Below, piece after piece: positions 60,001 to 64,000 of a stretch of DNA of 64,000 nucleotides. The stretch spans positions 1 through 64,000 of the forward strand of contig JAEXSP010000008.1 of assembly GCA_023453795.1 (NCBI GenBank), in the 5' to 3' direction. Source of the stretch: Bacillota bacterium (GTDB taxonomy: Bacteria; Bacillota; Clostridia; Acetivibrionales; JAEXSP01). Made by a program: the position numbers and the translations under genes. The notes beneath the pieces were generated by a model that saw nothing but the letters and a program-made list of their open reading frames with translations, was not told where the DNA came from and searched no databases. Position 1 is the first letter of the stretch, and each line of letters opens with the position of its first letter.

Positions 60001-60575
60001 CTTGCTTTCAAACCATACTCATAGGGTGCGCAAACAAAGGTAGAATTCGAAAGCATTCCTATGACATGCACCTGATCCATGCGTATCAAGTACAGCTTGT
60101 CCCAAAGGGCGTCTGCTTCAAAAATGTAATTGGAAGGTTTGGTTTTCATTAATATGTTATAAAAGGTTCCTCTTTTATCGGCAAGAGATATCTCATCAAA
60201 GCTGATATTGAAGCCTCTTAATTCATGCAAAGCGAGGAAAGCCATCAGCCCTCTCCATTCGGATATTATATTATCATGAAGATTGTCAAGACCTTCATTA
60301 TATAAAGCGGTTTCAAAAAGAATAAATTTAGCCCAAGGTGACGGTATGGAAAATTCATCCATGCCTGCGTTTTTACTGTACGCTTCTTTTGATTTTAGGT
60401 TAAAATCATTCCGTATAACAGGAAGGTGGTCTGCGATATTTCTCAGCTGGTCGCTGCCATAGCCCGTCCACTCTCCGTTTTTCTTCAAATTGAGATTCAG
60501 TCCGTTTCCGTCGGAAGGCAGGAAAAGAACATCAGTCAATTCAAGCTCCTTTTCCTTTTTCTTTGCTCCAAACAT
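57048..60575 (-). CDS. Giant protein with actin/Hsp70-fold ATPase domain
   Basis: A 1175-residue cytosolic protein. Residues 1-600 have no domain I recognise. The C-terminal half is an actin/Hsp70-type ATPase: phosphate-1 loop WKIGMDFGTTSTAAFYDDG near residue 611, phosphate-2 ACIDIGGASTDISVWKRD near 840 and adenosine motif LFLSGNGAKLYRW near 981. The overall design recalls the SrfB-type proteins found next to tubulin-like genes, but I cannot confirm the family. The ATG at 60575 has AGGAGG eight bases upstream. Lies 19 bases after the tubulin-like gene. Confidence 0.75.
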   Translation of the reverse strand: MFGAKKKEKELELTDVLFLPSDGNGLNLNLKKNGEWTGYGSDQLRNIADHLPVIRNDFNLKSKEAYSKNAGMDEFSIPSPWAKFILFETALYNEGLDNLHDNIISEWRGLMAFLALHELRGFNISFDEISLADKRGTFYNILMKTKPSNYIFEADALWDKLYLIRMDQVHVIGMLSNSTFVCAPYEYGLKARINLEKRVSWFRNGKFADPVPYIDSEYAEALVIWLQEISDQVRNYAKGGNLNKIIGLFNDFISDIKARFDFGLFRQVDALQCTNASTPALNICQLMKISVRRKDDDGASDVALYANRNFVIVSKKMWDIEANHNAAEKIRIFGNVSLREYPEDFVSGSKMFGLWRIPDATVIYKAEDLFLKEIYMVKLEAEEAAVDDADTPGNRSAFGGYTGTVHFRGSRYSIIWPVSKVVLEHISPWEIKDNIKVKAINDSQIEVSLQLKLAGPAFLKRPGQDYLDFEVFKTYDIKEQDKKDSVCSDTGRIRLNELASHNLPNIAVWPYQLYSKTVDTDDNAALWSKYYTFISTDYDSKLTVKPIYGSQDINEYKLGKIPDKYIDCRMIHSKCLPKYIECKYTNSLGDSDIGIIFLKQPEKVFIDSSKQWKIGMDFGTTSTAAFYDDGRKKDFIRLGRAFDRSADGAVCIDDSISDNAYLVTNPKDTTFNDPVYKYFIPYAYLNKRIYLSMYEKLRNVDPGEFNDFLKAFFDGHIFFHNNKVRFDASAENIYKNLKWGDENQTKVARQYLKQILLQCVQKAASNGVGSIDFRFSYPSALGENRKNIYVQSVHAAIKSLQEDTGLDIKISCFSTESLASSLFFQNIDGMAKPLPNEAFACIDIGGASTDISVWKRDEENSSKLQSSFRFASRSIFLMTLCKSPEVFNKLILDPIRNDSNAYGLLYKNKGIPEDFMSQIEYELFENETRIENDRTNIMGTDCYVDFIKLVSLGFLGMLYYISMLLSNLFKKGELQNIKRIKLFLSGNGAKLYRWVLTCTSDKVIEEKIAQLLEPYGVEEVKIYFNETALKTEAAMGLLYVDNSNNDLSRERMISGERFSIKAKDGTNSEYEWDTDLLDKNEGLFDRFIAKEIDIKPDVDLENLRRFIGMVNEIFEEKGRKAQIDFNASMQNTLAGLVERKILDLKSDERLDPLFILGIHSLLELMYSENEKKNNP

Positions 60576-60594
60576 TTTCAAGTCCTCCTATATG

Positions 60595-62205
60595 CTACTT
60601 TAACTCGGAATAGTCATACAAATCCAAAATAAAACTGTCAACAAAAGAGCGCTTTACATCTTTAAAATCTCTTTTTTTACATATCGAGCTGTATATCTCG
60701 CCTGCTTTGTTCGCATTTCTTACATGCCCAAAAACAAGCTTTTCATAGTTGTCAAGGTCATACTTCGTATCGTACTGTTTATCGAAGAGATTTCTGTACG
60801 ATACATTAAACAGGCACACTCTCGGATCAATCGGCGCATTTTTTGATGCCTCCTGCAGATGCATTTCATATATCCAGTCAATAAATCTAGAACAATAGGC
60901 ATTCAAAGGCTTAAGCTTGTTTGAATATTCTTCGTCCCTGGTGCCTGCTATTGTAATATTGTTTTTTGTAAAATAATTGGAGTACCAGGTTGCAGACTTA
61001 TGAGTATTGCTCCCGGAACTGCTGTTGGCTATATTATTAATGACGGGAAAATAGGTCTTCGTATAGACAATGGAAAACCTTAGCAGCCGGGCAAGCTTGT
61101 TTTTCACTTCATCCTTATCCGGAAGGATACCGCTGAGCCTGTTCCAGTCATAAATATATTTTCCACCCCCGCTGCTGCCTTCATCATTCCTGCCTCTTGT
61201 GACAAGGCAAACCTTTTCATTATTACTCATGCTATTATGACTGAAAAAGTCTGCCGCAGCCAAGGCCGAATAGAGCTCCACTATATGAGGCTTATTCTTT
61301 TGTTCACTTTTGCCCCTGCTGAACGATACCTCTGTAAATTCGTCGTAGGAATCGCCAAGCATATAGATCTTATCGAATATTTCATAATACTTTTGGTTGT
61401 CGTAATAAAACAGCGCTGCTTTAGACTTTGCAAGGAAATTACCGCAATCCGGGCATAAGGAATCATCGAATTCTGCCGTCTTTGAAACATCAAAACGGAA
61501 ATATGGCAAAAGCAAAATCCCCCCCAGCTTCAAGCCCGGACTGTCAATGGTTTTCCTCAAATGTCTTGAAATCGTAGGGAAACCCGATGCCCCTGTCCCG
61601 CCAAAGATAGACGCAACAAAGAACACCTTCGCCTCTTCATTCTTGACATCATTTTTTATATTATTGATAAGTGTGCGCCAGGGTTCACTTTCAAAATCCA
61701 AATTCTTGGCTACAAGTGCCGAACCTATGGAAGGGTGTCCGTAAAAGCCCTCTATTAAGGCTTCATTTCTTTCTTTTTCAGTGTATAAGAAATCGAATAG
61801 AATCTTTTCTTCCTCCGATAAAAGATTGTATTCTACTATGTTATTCAAATTTTTCTGATCGTCGGTCAGGATCATTTCTTTGTCCGGGCTGGTCGTTCCG
61901 TTGCCACTGCACTGCTCGCCCATGCAACCCGGGCTCTCAAGGGGAGACCAAAGACATTTCCCGATATCCCCAACCAGCTTGATTCGGGACTTGAAAAAGC
62001 CGTCCGAAGCGCCGATAAAGCTTTTAACCTGCATGTATTCTTCCAAGGTTGACTTGGTCCTGTCAAAATTACCGTTTCCCGAATCCGAGTCTACAAACAT
62101 CACGGACACCTCGTCGCATTGTCCCAATCCTGCTGCCGCAAGGTGGATAAAGGCCTCAATGCACCTATGTCCGGAACCGCCGATTCCAATTATATATCCC
62201 TTCAC
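60595..62205 (-). CDS. Tubulin/FtsZ-fold GTPase (Tubulin_2-like)
   Basis: A 536-residue protein with the N-terminal nucleotide-binding pattern GYIIGIGGSGHRCIEAF, the acidic strand VMFVDSDSGNGN and the tubulin signature loop FGGTGASGFPT near residue 200, corresponding to GGGTGSG of FtsZ. It is longer than FtsZ and not linked to division genes, so it belongs to a distant tubulin branch. Such proteins are expected to bind GTP and may form filaments or membrane-associated rings. The GTG at 62205 has AAGGAG eight bases upstream. Confidence 0.82.
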   Translation of the reverse strand: MKGYIIGIGGSGHRCIEAFIHLAAAGLGQCDEVSVMFVDSDSGNGNFDRTKSTLEEYMQVKSFIGASDGFFKSRIKLVGDIGKCLWSPLESPGCMGEQCSGNGTTSPDKEMILTDDQKNLNNIVEYNLLSEEEKILFDFLYTEKERNEALIEGFYGHPSIGSALVAKNLDFESEPWRTLINNIKNDVKNEEAKVFFVASIFGGTGASGFPTISRHLRKTIDSPGLKLGGILLLPYFRFDVSKTAEFDDSLCPDCGNFLAKSKAALFYYDNQKYYEIFDKIYMLGDSYDEFTEVSFSRGKSEQKNKPHIVELYSALAAADFFSHNSMSNNEKVCLVTRGRNDEGSSGGGKYIYDWNRLSGILPDKDEVKNKLARLLRFSIVYTKTYFPVINNIANSSSGSNTHKSATWYSNYFTKNNITIAGTRDEEYSNKLKPLNAYCSRFIDWIYEMHLQEASKNAPIDPRVCLFNVSYRNLFDKQYDTKYDLDNYEKLVFGHVRNANKAGEIYSSICKKRDFKDVKRSFVDSFILDLYDYSELK

Positions 62206-62248
62206 AATGTTATCTCCTTCCACATCAAGCTTCTGTTAAAATTTGATT

Positions 62249-62719
62249 CTACTTCCCAAACAATTTCCAAACACCCGAGCTGTACTTTATTTCCGGATAA
62301 GATATGATTGTAGCCAATTGATACACAGCAACCGGCATCAGGAAAAAGTATATAAATATGTATACATTGAAAGCCGCAGAGGCAGTCAAATGAAATATCA
62401 GGAACAACACCGGCAGTCCTGCACCCAAAACGACGGACAATATGAAAAACACGAACCATTTTCTTCTTATACTGATTGGTTCGGGGTTCGAAAGGATGCT
62501 GACAATAAACCAGAGTATGCATAAAAGGCTTGTCAGCGCTACACTGATATAGAAAAACAACCCGAAAGCATCGATCCATGCACTATCCGAATCATGAACA
62601 GGGTATACCCTTTCCACGATGTATTCTCTGAAAAACAATAAATAGAAAATTGCAAATCCCGCAATGCAAATAAAAAAACGCAGTATTGGCCATATACTTC
62701 CGACAACTCTTCTGTTCAT
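62249..62719 (-). CDS. Small four-TM membrane protein
   Basis: About 156 residues starting at the ATG 62719, with GGAGGAG upstream. Four transmembrane helices are predicted (about 12-32, 50-75, 85-108, 125-148) with short loops. No family recognised. Its position between the VWA-like and tubulin-like genes suggests it is the membrane anchor or receptor of that complex. Confidence 0.65.
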   Translation of the reverse strand: MNRRVVGSIWPILRFFICIAGFAIFYLLFFREYIVERVYPVHDSDSAWIDAFGLFFYISVALTSLLCILWFIVSILSNPEPISIRRKWFVFFILSVVLGAGLPVLFLIFHLTASAAFNVYIFIYFFLMPVAVYQLATIISYPEIKYSSGVWKLFGK

Positions 62720-62757
62720 ATAATGCACTCCTCCTGTTATGTTGACTAACCTCGACC

Positions 62758-64000
62758 CTATTTAAGGACTTTCAGGTAGTAATAAACCTCTGCAAGGCTC
62801 TCATGATCATTCTTAAAAAGATTATAAAAACCTTCCAAAAGATTATATAGATAAATGGTCTTTCGCCCGAACAAAGGGTCATCCTCGTCCTTCATGTTCC
62901 AATCTTCAGGAACCACCGGCCTCAGTAATTCGCCGTTGTAGCTCACAACCAAATCAATCCTGTAATATCCCTGCCTCAGATCATACGGATTAACGGACAA
63001 ACAGGTTTTAACTTTTCCGTTTTCAACAGTTGCTTTGGTGACCTTCAAATCCACTTGGTCTGCGGCGACCGCTTTATATTTCTTGTTTTCATACCTTTCT
63101 ACCTTGGCTGAAACCTTTATGAGGCTGTCTTTATCGCCGTAAATATTTTTCCCGGTATCAATTGCATATTTCAATCTGGAATAAGCAATTGGGTTTACTT
63201 CAAACGTGGACGAAATCGTTTCGCTCAATCTGTCCTTATCCGGAACACCGCTGATATAAGCCCGAAAGCACTCAACCCTATTGTCATCCGAATCCGGCTT
63301 CACTTGGCCATCTGCCTTTATTCTTTGCCTTTTGCCTTTTTGCGTTATAATCTCACTTTCTTTCCCCAGTTGTCCGGATCTTTCTACGCTGTTCTTATTA
63401 ATCAGTTCAAAATATTTGCTGTCTTGGGGCATAGAGCTGAAGCAAAGCTTGTCCAACTGTTCGTAAAAACTGCAAACATCCCCAGCCTTCCCTATCATCA
63501 AAACATAAAACGGCCTGTAGGTCCTGCTGTCCTTTAAATCACTTTCATACGGCTTTCCGTTGATGTTGCGCCCGATATCGTACACCCGGCCTTTAAAGCA
63601 GCTTTTTAATGCCAATACGCCGATGCTTATGTCAGACTGCCCGCAATCCTTCTTGATGTAATTGATCAGCGGGTCAACATTTGAATTGTCTTCAAACAAA
63701 TCCGTGATTATAATTGACATATTGCTTCTGCCCTCAGCCTTTTGAGACGATTTTGCAAATCCGGCAACCGATTTTTTGATTACCTCGGAAATAAAGGTTC
63801 TCTTGCTGTTTGCCGGGTTATTTATATAAAAGCTTTGATTCCTGGCATTCATAAATTGTTCCTGACTAATTTTGACAATATTTACCCCAAAGCTATGATA
63901 TTGCACGCTTCCCAGTGTTCCGGACAGCGATGCTGCCATGGAGGATATCCCCGTAAGCGCACTCACATAGCCGGTTGATATTCCGCTTACAGCATAGCCG
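62758..64000 (-). CDS. VWA-like protein, N-terminus beyond the window
   Basis: At least 413 residues; the frame stays open to the window edge, so the start is outside (a GTG at 63966 has no good context). The visible N-terminal part resembles a von Willebrand A fold: an S/T-rich helix, then SIIITDLFEDNSNVDPLINY, the strand-plus-acidic pattern near the metal site, and SIGVLALKSCF. The C-terminal half has a beta-sandwich (YRIDLVVSYNGELLRPVVPE) and a helical end. VWA proteins mediate metal-dependent protein contacts. First visible gene of the tubulin/actin/stator operon. Confidence 0.6.
   Translation of the reverse strand, partial: GYAVSGISTGYVSALTGISSMAASLSGTLGSVQYHSFGVNIVKISQEQFMNARNQSFYINNPANSKRTFISEVIKKSVAGFAKSSQKAEGRSNMSIIITDLFEDNSNVDPLINYIKKDCGQSDISIGVLALKSCFKGRVYDIGRNINGKPYESDLKDSRTYRPFYVLMIGKAGDVCSFYEQLDKLCFSSMPQDSKYFELINKNSVERSGQLGKESEIITQKGKRQRIKADGQVKPDSDDNRVECFRAYISGVPDKDRLSETISSTFEVNPIAYSRLKYAIDTGKNIYGDKDSLIKVSAKVERYENKKYKAVAADQVDLKVTKATVENGKVKTCLSVNPYDLRQGYYRIDLVVSYNGELLRPVVPEDWNMKDEDDPLFGRKTIYLYNLLEGFYNLFKNDHESLAEVYYYLKVLK

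Noticed and set aside
60595..62205. Tubulin-like gene as the cell-division ftsZ
   Set aside because: Length, divergent motifs and absence of ftsA/ftsQ-type neighbours do not fit; FtsZ should be elsewhere in the genome.

Overview
The window looks like chromosomal DNA of an AT-rich, anaerobic, spore-forming Clostridia, most like the Acetivibrio/Ruminiclostridium (clostridial cluster III) group. This rests on gene content and order: rplU-prp-rpmA with an N-terminally extended L27, a GlgC+GlgD pair, the TIGR03960-TIGR03936-rng block, QueH, ruvC/ruvA/ruvB, argGH, a GerM-type lipoprotein and a spore-type GH18 hydrolase. Species cannot be fixed from the sequence alone.

Layout. 0.6-4.7 kb: membrane hexapeptide acyltransferase, a GAF/degenerate-GGDEF/HD-GYP c-di-GMP protein and two small envelope genes. 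5.0-5.3 kb: tRNA-Arg(TCT) and tRNA-Gly(TCC). 5.3-10.1 kb: rdgB, rph, gerM-like lipoprotein and AMIN/amidase, all leftward. 10.4-16.0 kb: polytopic membrane protein, queH, ruvB, ruvA, an EFR1-type flavodoxin/ferredoxin, ruvC. 16.1-18.9 kb: argG-argH behind a promoter carrying two ARG-box-like sites. 19.2-22.1 kb: a GC-richer BlaI/BlaR1-type pair, probably imported. 22.2-29.6 kb: mostly envelope and sporulation-type accessory genes, plus a PadR/HAAS pair. 29.7-33.7 kb: ornithine cyclodeaminase-like protein, YccF, glgD, glgC. 34.2-46.1 kb: a conserved housekeeping block (yhbY, obg, rpmA, prp, rplU, rng, two radical-SAM-linked genes, pdxA, yeiH). 46.2-53.5 kb: tRNA-Pro(CGG), a group II intron remnant, a large secreted protein, small accessory genes and a candidate structured RNA.

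53.8-64.0 kb is the most unusual part. It is a tight leftward operon of at least seven genes: a VWA-like protein (cut by the window end), a small four-TM membrane protein, a tubulin/FtsZ-fold GTPase of the Tubulin_2 type, a very large protein with an actin/Hsp70-fold ATPase in its C-terminal half, a membrane-anchored coiled-coil protein, a MotA/TolQ/ExbB-type channel with a long coiled-coil tail, and a MotB/OmpA-type partner. A proton-driven stator pair (as in Zorya ZorAB) encoded with both tubulin-like and actin-like NTPases suggests an envelope-spanning mechanochemical system, either membrane remodelling or defence.

Other points of interest: a 90-nt four-way-junction RNA with its own consensus promoter near 52.3 kb, where five G-U pairs fix the strand; a BlaI gene whose best start is ACG; a 29-codon upstream ORF that overlaps an obg lacking its own Shine-Dalgarno; a ~60-bp element repeated upstream of obg and of the radical-SAM operon; and tandem 15-bp palindromic operators upstream of a DUF6530/GIY-YIG pair.
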